A DNA stretch of 64,000 nucleotides from DATLMR01 sp964615905 (GTDB taxonomy: Bacteria > Acidobacteriota > Blastocatellia > UBA7656), in NCBI GenBank assembly GCA_964615905.1, contig CAZTUB010000007.1:271939-335938 (forward strand), read 5' to 3'. Made by a program: the position numbers and the translations under genes. The notes below the pieces were generated by a model, which was not told where the DNA came from, made no database searches, and saw nothing but the letters and a program-made list of their open reading frames with translations. Of the stretch, positions 16,069-24,874 are shown piece after piece. Within the stretch, counting starts at the first letter, position 1. Each line of letters starts with the position of its first letter.

Positions 16069-16782
16069 TTGGAGAACCGAGCAATCAAACACAGCTTTGA
16101 GTTCTACGGCGAAGGGATCCCCTACGTCGACCTGCAAGAGTTGCAGGGAAGGCTTATCGTGATTGAAGGCCCCGACGGCGTAGGCAGATCCACGCAAGTC
16201 TCGCTGCTGAAGCCCTGGCTCGAATCCAACGGCCATGCGGTGCTCGACACGGGGATGACGAGGTCGGCTCTGGCAGGGAGCGGGATCAAACAGGCCAAGG
16301 AAGGTCTGACGCTTGGGCCAATCTCGCTGACGCTCTTTTATGCGACAGACTTTGCCGACAGGCTTGAGAACCAGATGATCCCCGCGCTGCGCGCAGGCTT
16401 CATCGTTTTGACGGACCGTTACATCTATTCGCTCATCGCGCGAGCCATCGTTCGCGGGGAAGACCCGGAGTGGATCAAGTCCGTTTACGGGTTGGCCCTG
16501 AAGCCTGACGCTATATTTTACCTGCGAGCGAGCGTGACGGATTTGATCCCACGAGTGTTGACCAGCCCCACGGGGTTCGATTACTGGGAGTCGGGGATGG
16601 ACATGCACCTCGGCACGGATTTGTTTGACAGCTTTGTCGAGTACCAGCAGCGCATGCTCGCGGTCTTCGACTCTATGATAGACGAGTACGGGTTTGAGGT
16701 GATCGACGCCGCTCAGCAGCCGGACAACATCTACAGATCATTACAGAGGCGCATCGGCCGTCTTCTCAGAGAGACTTACTGA
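16069..16782 (+). CDS. Thymidylate kinase-like paralogue with altered P-loop (Lys to Arg)
   Basis: 237 residues, clearly homologous to the preceding gene over its whole length (DRYIYSLIAR, TSPTGFDYWESGMDMHLG). The Walker A reads GPDGVGRST: R40 (codon AGA) stands where the invariant Lys binds the ATP phosphates. This predicts weak or no kinase activity. An N-terminal extension of about 27 residues is also present. The start is a TTG at 16069 with AAAAGGG immediately upstream. The tight operon with an intact paralogue suggests a heterodimer or regulatory subunit, but that is inference. Confidence 0.75.
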   Translation: MENRAIKHSFEFYGEGIPYVDLQELQGRLIVIEGPDGVGRSTQVSLLKPWLESNGHAVLDTGMTRSALAGSGIKQAKEGLTLGPISLTLFYATDFADRLENQMIPALRAGFIVLTDRYIYSLIARAIVRGEDPEWIKSVYGLALKPDAIFYLRASVTDLIPRVLTSPTGFDYWESGMDMHLGTDLFDSFVEYQQRMLAVFDSMIDEYGFEVIDAAQQPDNIYRSLQRRIGRLLRETY

Positions 16783-16785
16783 CCG

Positions 16786-18027
16786 CTATTCATACCGCAG
16801 CGCTTCGATTGGGTCGAGGCGCGCGGCCTTCATCGCAGGCCAGAGCCCGAAAATCAACCCTATCCCGGCCGAGACCGAGAGCCCGACAACCGGAGCCCAC
16901 GTCGGCACATAGACCGGAAGGATCAGGTTTACGGCCAGGCTCAAGAGCCACCCTAGCGTGATTCCTAGCAGCCCGCCCGCGCCTGTCAACGCCATCGCCT
17001 CGATCAGGAATTGACGCATTATGTCGCGGCGGCGAGCGCCTATGGCCTTCCGTATGCCTATCTCTTTCGTGCGCTCCGTGACGGAGACGAGCATGATGTT
17101 CATCACGCCTATCCCCCCGATCAGAAGACCCACGCTTGATATGGCCACCATCAAGATGGCGATCCCGCCCGTGATCTGATGGAACTGTTCGCTCATGGCA
17201 TCGGGGCTCGACAGGCCAAAGTTGTCCGGCTTCTCATAAGGCACTTCACGACGGCGACGAAGCACCTGCCTGATCTCGTCCATGGCGACGGACATCTTGC
17301 CTTCGGCAGCCTGGGCCATGACGAAGTGATCTTTTTCTTGCGGGTACATCTTTCGGATGGTCCCGTATGGAACGTAAACGGCGCGGTTCTGGTTGCCGCC
17401 GTCGTTTTCGTCCATGAAGAAGTTGTCCTGCTTGGCAAGAACGCCGATCACCCTGAGCGGCTTATCGTCTACGAGTATCTCTTTATCAAGCGCGCCGACG
17501 TGCGGGAAGAACTTCTCGGCGATGTCGCCGCCGATCACCGCTATGGGCTCGCGCCGCTGGTTTTCGGTCTCGGTAAAGAAACGGCCTTCGGCTACTTCGA
17601 CCGACGCCATGCGCTCGTATTCGGGAAGCGTGCCCTGCACCTGCGTAACATAGAGCTCGTCATTTTGATACCGGACCTTTGCAACATTGTCCGGGCCGAG
17701 GAAGGGGGCGACATATGTGACCGACGGGCATTGTTCTTTTATCGCCATCGCGTCTTCATAGCTGATAGGCTTTCGCATGCGCTCTTCTGCGGTGAGGTTG
17801 CCCATGCGAATCCCCGGCTCGAATTTATATATGAAGATCGTGTTGGTCCCGAAGACCTGTATCTCCTGCGTGAATTTATGGTCGAGCCCGGCGATGAAAG
17901 AGGCGATCACCATCACGGTCACGGTCCCTATGACGACGCCGAGCACGGTCAGAAACGAGCGGAACTTGTTCGCCCTGAGCGTCGACAGCGCCATCCTCAA
18001 GCTCTCGCCTATATCCTGTCTTTTCAT
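16786..18027 (-). CDS. MacB/FtsX-type ABC transporter permease (downstream copy)
   Basis: 413 residues with the MacB layout. It has one N-terminal membrane helix (LTVLGVVIGTVTVMVIASFIAG shortened here), a periplasmic MacB_PCD domain of about 220 residues, and three C-terminal helices with the family signature TERTKEIGIRKAIGARRRDI. Such permeases couple a cytoplasmic ATPase to mechanical work or export of peptides and lipoproteins across the envelope. The gene follows a homologous permease by 18 bases on the same strand; neither has an adjacent ATP-binding subunit or membrane-fusion protein in this window. Confidence 0.9.
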   Translation of the reverse strand: MKRQDIGESLRMALSTLRANKFRSFLTVLGVVIGTVTVMVIASFIAGLDHKFTQEIQVFGTNTIFIYKFEPGIRMGNLTAEERMRKPISYEDAMAIKEQCPSVTYVAPFLGPDNVAKVRYQNDELYVTQVQGTLPEYERMASVEVAEGRFFTETENQRREPIAVIGGDIAEKFFPHVGALDKEILVDDKPLRVIGVLAKQDNFFMDENDGGNQNRAVYVPYGTIRKMYPQEKDHFVMAQAAEGKMSVAMDEIRQVLRRRREVPYEKPDNFGLSSPDAMSEQFHQITGGIAILMVAISSVGLLIGGIGVMNIMLVSVTERTKEIGIRKAIGARRRDIMRQFLIEAMALTGAGGLLGITLGWLLSLAVNLILPVYVPTWAPVVGLSVSAGIGLIFGLWPAMKAARLDPIEALRYE

Positions 18028-18045
18028 AGTCGTACTACCTCGCCG

Positions 18046-19266
18046 CTAGTCAGCCCTGAGCGCCTCTATGGGATCGAGCTTTGCCGCCTTCCACGCCGGG
18101 TAGATGCCGAAGAAGAGCCCTATACCCCCTGAAACCGAAAGCGCCATGATCGTCCAAAAGATAGGCAGCGCGGTCGGGAGCGAAAAGAGCGCTGTGGCCA
18201 GCTGGCCGATACCGTAGGCAAGCGCCACGCCGACCAGACCGCCGAACAGCGAGAGCACCGTCGATTCGGCCAGAAACTGGCTGAGTATGTCGCGGCGGCG
18301 AGCGCCTAGCGACTTGCGTATGCCGATCTCGCGCGTGCGCTCGGTCACCGTGACAAGCATCATGTTCATGATGACTATGCCGCCGACGATCAACGCAATC
18401 GAAGTGACGCCGACTGTCACCACAGAGATCGTCCCGAATATCTGTTCCCGCAAATTGTTTATGGCATCGCCCGTGATAATTCCGAAATTGTCGGGGTCGT
18501 TATATTTCAAATGCCTTCTCGCGCGAAGAATGACGCGGACCTCGTCCTGTGCCTTCTCAATCGTGTCGGGCCCGGTGGCCGCGACCTTGAGCGAGACAGA
18601 CCCGCGAGAGCCGTAAATCTTCTGGAAGGTCGAGATAGGGATTATTATGAAGTTGTCTTGCGGGTTGCCGAATACAGTGCCTATCTCTTGAGCGATGCCG
18701 ACTATCCTGAACATCCGCCCGTCGACCTTTATCTCTTTACCGATTGGGTCTTCGCCGGGGAAGAATTGGTTGACGACCTCATACCCGACGAAACAGACCT
18801 CGCGGCTCCGCTCTTCTTCCGAGAAGTTTATGTAGCGGCCCTGACCTACTTTGATCGTGTCGATGTCGATCATGTTATGCGTCACGCCGCGCAGCGAAAT
18901 GTCCTGAAGAATGCGCGTGTCGTATTTCGCGCTGACCCTGCGAAATGCAATGGCCCCGGCATCGCGGACGTAGAAAGGCTTCTCTTTGATCGCGTGAAGG
19001 TCTTCGAGCTTGATGTCCTTGTTCCTCTTGCTCTTTTCTATCCACTCTTCGAGGCTTGTGATCATGCCCATCTTGTTAACGACGAAAGCATTCGAGCCGA
19101 GGTTGGCGATCTTTTCGTCAACGTATTTGTTGAACCCCTCGATAAGAGAGACGACCACGATCACCGTCGCCACGCCGAAGATGATGCCGAGCAGCGTCAG
19201 AAACGACCTCAGCTTGTGTGCCCCTATGGCACTCAGCGCCAGACTTATTGCTTCCCCGTATTTCAT
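18046..19266 (-). CDS. MacB/FtsX-type ABC transporter permease (upstream copy)
   Basis: 406 residues, the first gene of the permease pair. The N-terminal helix is LTLLGIIFGVATVIVVVSLI, followed by a MacB_PCD periplasmic domain, then three helices with TERTREIGIRKSLGARRRDI. The C-terminal AWKAAKLDPIEALRAD is nearly identical to the ending of the neighbour (ARLDPIEALRYE), a usual MacB feature. The pair may form a heterodimeric export complex; the ATPase must be encoded elsewhere. The 242 bases upstream (19267-19508) hold no gene I can support. Confidence 0.9.
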   Translation of the reverse strand: MKYGEAISLALSAIGAHKLRSFLTLLGIIFGVATVIVVVSLIEGFNKYVDEKIANLGSNAFVVNKMGMITSLEEWIEKSKRNKDIKLEDLHAIKEKPFYVRDAGAIAFRRVSAKYDTRILQDISLRGVTHNMIDIDTIKVGQGRYINFSEEERSREVCFVGYEVVNQFFPGEDPIGKEIKVDGRMFRIVGIAQEIGTVFGNPQDNFIIIPISTFQKIYGSRGSVSLKVAATGPDTIEKAQDEVRVILRARRHLKYNDPDNFGIITGDAINNLREQIFGTISVVTVGVTSIALIVGGIVIMNMMLVTVTERTREIGIRKSLGARRRDILSQFLAESTVLSLFGGLVGVALAYGIGQLATALFSLPTALPIFWTIMALSVSGGIGLFFGIYPAWKAAKLDPIEALRAD

Positions 19267-19508
19267 AGTTTTTAGTCCGCAACTTACTGCAGGCAGCGTC
19301 GCCGTTCGCCACCTTATAAAACGAGATTCCCTGTAATAAGTTCGTGGAAACTATGCCGGTCGTCGAGCCTTGCTGATTGACCCGCTCGCTTCGTATTTTG
19401 AGGATGTACAGCGGAGAGTCAGGGGCGAATTATCGAGTTGCCGGTCATATTTTACGACAACCCGAAACCGTGGATTCAAGCCCAGAGTTCGGAAGCGCCG
19501 CCCGGAGC

Positions 19509-20654
19509 TTACTCGTCGCGCCGTCTCTGTGAGGCTTGCAATTGAGCAGCGCGGCGACGCAGGGCGCGAGCCATGCGCTGCGAGGTGATGGTAATCGACC
19601 TGGGCACGTTGACTGGGAAGAGTCGCGCGATCAGCGTCTGCTTCTTCTTGTTCAGGTGCGCGGCGGCTTGAAGCATTCGAGCCGATTCGGCGAGATGCTC
19701 TTTTATGAACTTCCTGCGGTAGACTATCGTGATGATCTCTTCTTCCAGCGCTTCGAGATCGTGCCAGTCGCCTATGCGGTCCTGTAGCGTTCTGAGCGGG
19801 ACGAGCGCGCGAGATGCGTCGCCGTGGCCAAGCTCCGAGACTATTTCGAGCAGATACCTCAAACGCTTTGCGGCGATCCTCAACTGGTGAAACTCGGCCG
19901 GGTCTGTGGTGGCGTGTGATTGGGCGGCCAGCGCCTGAAATTCCGCGAGCCTCTGTTCCAATCTCTCGGCGGCACGCGTTATTATCGCTGCTTCATCGTC
20001 GAGCGCGTCAGTCTTTGTCTTAACTGATGAGGACTCTTCGCCAGTCCCTGTGTTTGCGCCAGGAGACTCGTGCCCCTGCGGCTGGTCTAAAGCCGCATCT
20101 GAGACAGATGTATCAGGTTCAGCTTCGATGTCTTCGGGGGAGGCAATCGCGTCAGCAACTTCACCGGCAGGTTCAACCGAGAGGCCGAGTTTCGAGGCGA
20201 TCTTGCCGGTGCTCCTACGTTCGAGATATTTGCGAATCTTTGCGGCCCGGCTCTCCCGGCGTTCCTGGAGCCGCGCGATTAGCGATTCAAATTGCTGCTT
20301 TGACCTCCGCGAGCCCGTCTCTTTTTCAAGCAATTCCAAAAACACGTCATAGTTGCGCACTTCCGACAGCCTCTGCCGCCATTCGCGCAGATTGCGTTTT
20401 AGCTTGCGAGCCTTTAGCGGGTCGGCCCTTGTCTGGAGTAGATCGAGCGATGCTTGCAGACGCCGGGTGGTAACACGCATCTTGTGTATGCTGTCGACGG
20501 AGCCGCTTTCGAGCACGCTCGCGCGATGCTTTTGAAGCGTCTGAAGTTGAGAGGCGATTATATCTCGAAGCGTGCGGGCCCCGGCTTCGGGCTGAGCGAT
20601 GGGTTCTTCCACCGCCGTTTCGGTCTTTACGTTTTCAGTCACCTGCACCACCAT
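19509..20654 (-). CDS. CHAD domain protein
   Basis: 381 residues, rich in Arg, Lys, Glu and Ala and almost entirely helical. Residues 30-150 (SIHKMRVTTRRLQASLDLL) and about 240-370 (FHQLRIAAKRLRYLLEIV) are the two halves of a CHAD (conserved histidine alpha-helical) domain, whose HxxRxxxRRL motifs bind polyphosphate. An acidic, probably disordered insert of about 60 residues separates them. No CYTH triphosphatase domain or polyphosphate kinase is adjacent. It likely associates with polyphosphate granules; the biological role is uncertain. Confidence 0.88.
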   Translation of the reverse strand: MVVQVTENVKTETAVEEPIAQPEAGARTLRDIIASQLQTLQKHRASVLESGSVDSIHKMRVTTRRLQASLDLLQTRADPLKARKLKRNLREWRQRLSEVRNYDVFLELLEKETGSRRSKQQFESLIARLQERRESRAAKIRKYLERRSTGKIASKLGLSVEPAGEVADAIASPEDIEAEPDTSVSDAALDQPQGHESPGANTGTGEESSSVKTKTDALDDEAAIITRAAERLEQRLAEFQALAAQSHATTDPAEFHQLRIAAKRLRYLLEIVSELGHGDASRALVPLRTLQDRIGDWHDLEALEEEIITIVYRRKFIKEHLAESARMLQAAAHLNKKKQTLIARLFPVNVPRSITITSQRMARALRRRAAQLQASQRRRDE

Positions 20655-20766
20655 CTATCCGACAAATCTATTCAGTCCTTCTGGGAGATGACAGATTACT
20701 ATTTCATCCTTATGAGGGCAATGCTTGTTTGCAGGTTTGTTAAAGGGGTCGGGCCGCCACAGCAGA

Positions 20767-22392
20767 TCAACGTATCTGCCTGTAAAGCCTGATTAGCCGT
20801 TCGCGCGTGTCGGCCTCGCGTATGCTCTTATCCGGTCGCTCGCGCTTGAAACGGGGGATTCGCAGCGCGTACCCTGACGTATAGGCGATCGTCTTCTGTA
20901 TCCCCTGGAAATCGACTTCGATCACGGTCGTAGGCTCCATCTCAACATTGTGGCCACGGGTGGTAATGATAGTTGGTTCGAGCCTTGCGGTCAGGTCTTT
21001 GAGCGCCTCTTCCGAGAACCCTGTGCCGACTTTTCCGACGGTCTTGAAGGAGTCTTTGTCACGGATAGCAAGGATCAGGCTCGACAGCAACCCGCGCCGC
21101 CGCCCTGACCCCCAGATGCCGCCGACTATCACAACGTCGAGCGTTTCAAAGGCTGGCTTCAGCTTCATCCACGAGTCGCTGCGCTTTCCCGCCTCGTAAA
21201 CCGCGTCAGGGTCCTTAGCCATGAGCCCTTCGTGACCGGCTTCGATTGCCTCTGTGAAAAAGGCCCGCTCCCGGTCGAGCGCCGGGGTCTCAATCGCATG
21301 GGTCATCTTAACCCGGTTGCTCTCTTTGAAGAGCTTTTTAAGGCGGTCGCGCCTCGCCTTTTGCGGGACGCTTATCAGGTTCTCGCCGTCGTCATAAAGC
21401 AGGTCGAACAGGTAGAGAACGAGCGGTATCTCCTTAGCCTTCTCTTCGATGTCGTGCTTGCGTCCGAGCCTCATCAGCACCGATTGGAAGGGGAGCCTCT
21501 TTTGCAAGCTGGCGTCATAGGCAACCGCCTCTCCCTCCAGTATTGCGTCACCGCCCTTCCAGGCTTTTTCAATCGCCCTGACCAGGTCGGGCATGCTCGC
21601 TGTGTCGTCATTCAGCTTGCGCGAGTAGAGCTTGATATTCACGCCGCGCTTGATATGAATCTGTAATCTCGCGCCGTCATACTTGATCTCGAATATGACG
21701 GTCTTGCCCTCGAACCGCTTAAAGACCTCCTGCGGGTCGTCTTGCTTGTGAGCGGTCATGAACTGGTACGGGCGAAACAACCGCAACCCCGCGCGCCGCA
21801 GGCTAGCCCGGCCGCGCTGCGCGCGAGTAGCCGCAAGCCCGATGTCGTTGCTCAACGCATAGAGCCGTTGAACCTGGTCTGCGTCGACATCAAATGCTTC
21901 GGCAAGCGCCCTGATGAGCGTGTCCGTTCCCACGCCGATGCGCATCTGGTTCAAGACCATCCGTGTAAAATACTTCGCGCCCGCTGGCGTCGTGTTGGCA
22001 AATACGCGCTCGATTAACTCCTGCCGGTCCTCGTCGCGGGTTGCCGTCTGGTTTGTGAGCCTCCATAACTCCGCGACTTCAATTCTGTCTTTGCCGCGAA
22101 AGAGTCGCGCGGCCACTTCGCCCATATCGCCCGACTCTTTGACCGCCTCGTCGACCTCCTGCGCGTCTCGTCCCGAAAGCCACGCGATTGCGTTGCGAAT
22201 AGCCCCCGGTCCGATTCCGAGACGCTCGCTGAGCGTTGGCGCGACGACCTCGCCCACCGTAAAATGCGCAATCGCTTCGAGCGTCTTTTCATCGCTCTGG
22301 CGAAACAGCTGTGTTAACAGAGGCGCTTTTCGAAATTCGCCCTGCGACTGGCTGATCTTGTCGTAAGTTTGTGCAAGTTTGGAAAGTTTCAT
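20767..22392 (-). CDS. ATP-dependent DNA ligase, archaeal/eukaryotic type
   Basis: 541 residues with the three-domain layout of archaeal-type ligases. An N-terminal DNA-binding domain (1-205) is followed by an adenylation domain whose nucleophile is K237 in EIKYDGAR, with further motifs ILEGEAVAYD and GLMAKDP, and an OB domain ending RIPRFKRERPDKS. It seals nicks using ATP. It is extra to the NAD+-dependent LigA expected in bacteria and probably works in repair. The divergently oriented uracil-DNA glycosylase 100 bases away supports a base-excision-repair context. Confidence 0.92.
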   Translation of the reverse strand: MKLSKLAQTYDKISQSQGEFRKAPLLTQLFRQSDEKTLEAIAHFTVGEVVAPTLSERLGIGPGAIRNAIAWLSGRDAQEVDEAVKESGDMGEVAARLFRGKDRIEVAELWRLTNQTATRDEDRQELIERVFANTTPAGAKYFTRMVLNQMRIGVGTDTLIRALAEAFDVDADQVQRLYALSNDIGLAATRAQRGRASLRRAGLRLFRPYQFMTAHKQDDPQEVFKRFEGKTVIFEIKYDGARLQIHIKRGVNIKLYSRKLNDDTASMPDLVRAIEKAWKGGDAILEGEAVAYDASLQKRLPFQSVLMRLGRKHDIEEKAKEIPLVLYLFDLLYDDGENLISVPQKARRDRLKKLFKESNRVKMTHAIETPALDRERAFFTEAIEAGHEGLMAKDPDAVYEAGKRSDSWMKLKPAFETLDVVIVGGIWGSGRRRGLLSSLILAIRDKDSFKTVGKVGTGFSEEALKDLTARLEPTIITTRGHNVEMEPTTVIEVDFQGIQKTIAYTSGYALRIPRFKRERPDKSIREADTRERLIRLYRQIR

Positions 22393-22491
22393 AGCAAGTT
22401 AGTCACAATCCATAACGAAAAGAAGCCCTTTCTTGCTCAAATTCTGTGTCTGCAATTTGCAAGCCTGTAATATAGACAGGGAGGGATGAGA

Positions 22492-23061
22492 ATGACGAAA
22501 TCCGAGAAGGCGAAAAGGCTGGCCGAGCTGGCCGAGCAGATAAAGGTTTGCGTAAAGTGCCCGCTACACGAATCCCGAACGCTTGCGGTGCCGGGCGACG
22601 GCAAGCCGGGCGCGAAGGTGATGATTGTGGCGGAAGCACCCGGCAAAGAAGAAGACCTGACTGGTCACCCGTTCGTAGGGGCGAGCGGGAAGTTCTTGAA
22701 CTCCGTTATGGAAGGGAGCGGTCTTGACCGTGGCGATTTCTTTATAACCAACACGGTGAAATGTCGCCCGCCAAAAAACCGGACTCCAAAGCGGAACGAG
22801 ATCGAAACCTGCACGACCAACTATCTCTTCGAGCAGATTGAGCTGGTAAACCCGAAGCTCCTGATGTTGCTGGGCGGAGTGGCGGCCAAAAGAGTGCTTG
22901 GCATAAAGACCATCAATGAGGCGAGAGGCCAGGTGATCGAGCGAGACGGGCGCAAGCACATAGTCGGCTACCACCCGGCGGTTCGCTTCTACCGGGAAGA
23001 CCTGAAACAGAAAGTCTACGAGGATTTTGAGCTGCTCAAACAAGAGATCGAAAAACTGTAA
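22492..23061 (+). CDS. Family-4 uracil-DNA glycosylase (iron-sulfur type)
   Basis: 189 residues. The signatures are AEAPGKEEDLTGHPFVG (water-activating motif A), NTVKCRPPKNRTPKRNE, and the motif B stretch GYHPAVRF. The cysteines C-x2-C near the N-terminus (CVKCPL) and two downstream cysteines (KC in NTVKC and C in ETCTTN) match the 4Fe-4S ligands of UdgA/UDG type-4 enzymes. It removes uracil from deaminated DNA. I prefer the ATG at 22492 over 22486 because GGGAGGG ends directly at 22485, leaving six bases before 22492. It is divergent from the DNA ligase gene. Confidence 0.9.
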   Translation: MTKSEKAKRLAELAEQIKVCVKCPLHESRTLAVPGDGKPGAKVMIVAEAPGKEEDLTGHPFVGASGKFLNSVMEGSGLDRGDFFITNTVKCRPPKNRTPKRNEIETCTTNYLFEQIELVNPKLLMLLGGVAAKRVLGIKTINEARGQVIERDGRKHIVGYHPAVRFYREDLKQKVYEDFELLKQEIEKL

Positions 23062-23197
23062 GGGCGAATAGCGGTTAGCTATTCCAATTGCCCTGGCCCC
23101 TGCCCGACAGCGACCCATCAGTCATCTCGCAGGCGAGACACCGGCATTTTGGTTATACTGTCAAAGGCGACCTCTATCGGCATGAATTGAATGAGAG

Positions 23198-24775
23198 ATG
23201 GAAATACTCAAACTCGACATCGAAGCGCAGGAAGCAGCCCCGTTATCCGAACAGGAGGTCGGGTTTCAAGTAGGATTGCTCGCCGCGCTCGCCTGTGTGC
23301 TCGCGAGCTTCGTTGTCCGCTTTGTCTTCGACGGGCCACTGGTCCCGGAGTTGATGGCGCAGTTTATCTTCTCTGTCGCGCCAATCTCTGTGGTCGAGGT
23401 GGCGGTCGGTCTTCTCGGCCCGTTTGCAAAGCGGCTGGCCTTTCTCGGCTGCGTTGTCGTTTACGCAATCGCGCTTGCGGCGGCTGCCATTGCGTTTCTC
23501 AGGATTCAAAAAAAGAGAGCCAGGGCCGTTGATGAGCGTCTCGCCCTCGCGCTCTTTTCGTCAGCAGCATACGCAGTAACTCTCTTTGTCATCCTTCCAC
23601 TTCTCGGCGGCGGACTTTCGGGCCGGTACCTTCGACAGGGCGCTGCCTCGACCGCTGTGTCGTTCGCGTTTGTCTATGCCGCATACGGCGCGGCGCTCTA
23701 CGTTATCAAAAGATTTTATGAGGCCAGACCTGAAACGGCGGTAGCTAACAGCCACAGGCTCAGCCGTCGCGGCGTCATGCGCGGAGTCGCCTACGCCGTC
23801 GTAGCCGTGGCAGCCTATGACATAGGCCGCTCGTTGCTCAAAGACTGGTGGCGAAGGGGCGCGGGGCGCGTGCGCGGCGGCACCGGAATCTTTCCTGAGA
23901 TCGACAACCTCGCGCTTGAGGTCACCCCCACCAAGGATTTTTACGAAGTCTCGAAAAACCCTTTTGACCCGCAGGTGGACGCTGCGCGATGGCTATTGGA
24001 GATCGCCGGCAATATAGATTCGCCCTACTCACTAAGTCTTGACGAGCTTAAAGGACTGCCGTCAATCGAGCAATATGCGACGCTCGAATGCATAGATAAC
24101 AAGGTCGGCGGCGAGTTAATAGGCAATGCGCTCTGGCGCGGCGTCAGGTTGAAAGATTTACTCGCAAAGGCTGGATTAAAAGAGGGCGTCGTGGACATTA
24201 TCTTTCGCGCGAGCGACGATTACGCCGATTCGATACCGCTGGACCGCGCGCTCGCAGAATCCACCCTGCTCGCATACGAGATGAACGGCGAACCGCTCAA
24301 CGCCGCGCACGGCTATCCGCTCAGGCTCATAGTCCCAGGCATATTCGGCATGAAGAACGTCAAATGGATAAAAAGGATCGAGGCCGTCAATTATGACTTC
24401 AAGGGATACTGGCAGCGGCGCGGCTGGGATGATCGCGCGCCTTACAAAACCATGTCGCGCATCGACGCGCCGCAGGGTAAAGCCAGCCGTGGTATCACCA
24501 TTGCCGGAATCGCATTCGCGGGTGACAGGGGCGTGTCGAAAGTCGAGGTCTCAATCGACGGCGGAAAGACCTGGGCCGACGCAGAGATTAAAGAATCGCT
24601 CTCGCCCTATTGCTGGGTGCTATGGCATAAACAACTGGATTCGCTCGAACCGGGCGAAAGGGTGATCGTCGTCAGAGCAACAGACGGCACAGGCGAGACT
24701 CAGACTGCGCGCCGCGCGCCTGCTGCGCCCGACGGCACTTCCGGCCATCACAGCGTGACCGTAGAGATCGCCTGA
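23198..24775 (+). CDS. Sulfite-oxidase-family molybdopterin oxidoreductase with N-terminal membrane domain
   Basis: 525 residues. The first 210 contain about six hydrophobic segments (near 22-44, 50-75, 80-102, 115-137, 150-170, 193-211). After these comes a basic RRGVMRG patch near 190 and a soluble sulfite-oxidase-type Mo domain (235-430). C298 in ATLECIDNKVGGELIGN is the predicted molybdenum ligand. A C-terminal dimerisation domain (ASRGITIAGIAFAGDRGVSKVEVSIDGG) completes the fold. It probably transfers electrons from an unknown substrate to a membrane partner. No heme or quinone motif is obvious to me in the membrane part. The Mg-chelatase genes follow 99 bases downstream. Confidence 0.85.
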   Translation: MEILKLDIEAQEAAPLSEQEVGFQVGLLAALACVLASFVVRFVFDGPLVPELMAQFIFSVAPISVVEVAVGLLGPFAKRLAFLGCVVVYAIALAAAAIAFLRIQKKRARAVDERLALALFSSAAYAVTLFVILPLLGGGLSGRYLRQGAASTAVSFAFVYAAYGAALYVIKRFYEARPETAVANSHRLSRRGVMRGVAYAVVAVAAYDIGRSLLKDWWRRGAGRVRGGTGIFPEIDNLALEVTPTKDFYEVSKNPFDPQVDAARWLLEIAGNIDSPYSLSLDELKGLPSIEQYATLECIDNKVGGELIGNALWRGVRLKDLLAKAGLKEGVVDIIFRASDDYADSIPLDRALAESTLLAYEMNGEPLNAAHGYPLRLIVPGIFGMKNVKWIKRIEAVNYDFKGYWQRRGWDDRAPYKTMSRIDAPQGKASRGITIAGIAFAGDRGVSKVEVSIDGGKTWADAEIKESLSPYCWVLWHKQLDSLEPGERVIVVRATDGTGETQTARRAPAAPDGTSGHHSVTVEIA

Positions 24776-24874
24776 CCCGCGCGCAAAAATCGACTTGGCT
24801 TCCAGCCCACTTTATATCTATATTTCTGGGCGCAACTGCCTCGCCTTTTCGAAAAAGTGGAAGTTCGGGTGGTT

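Noticed and set aside
17179..18132. Plus-strand open frame of 317 codons across the permease pair
   Set aside because: Shadow; it crosses the gap between two conserved minus-strand permease genes.
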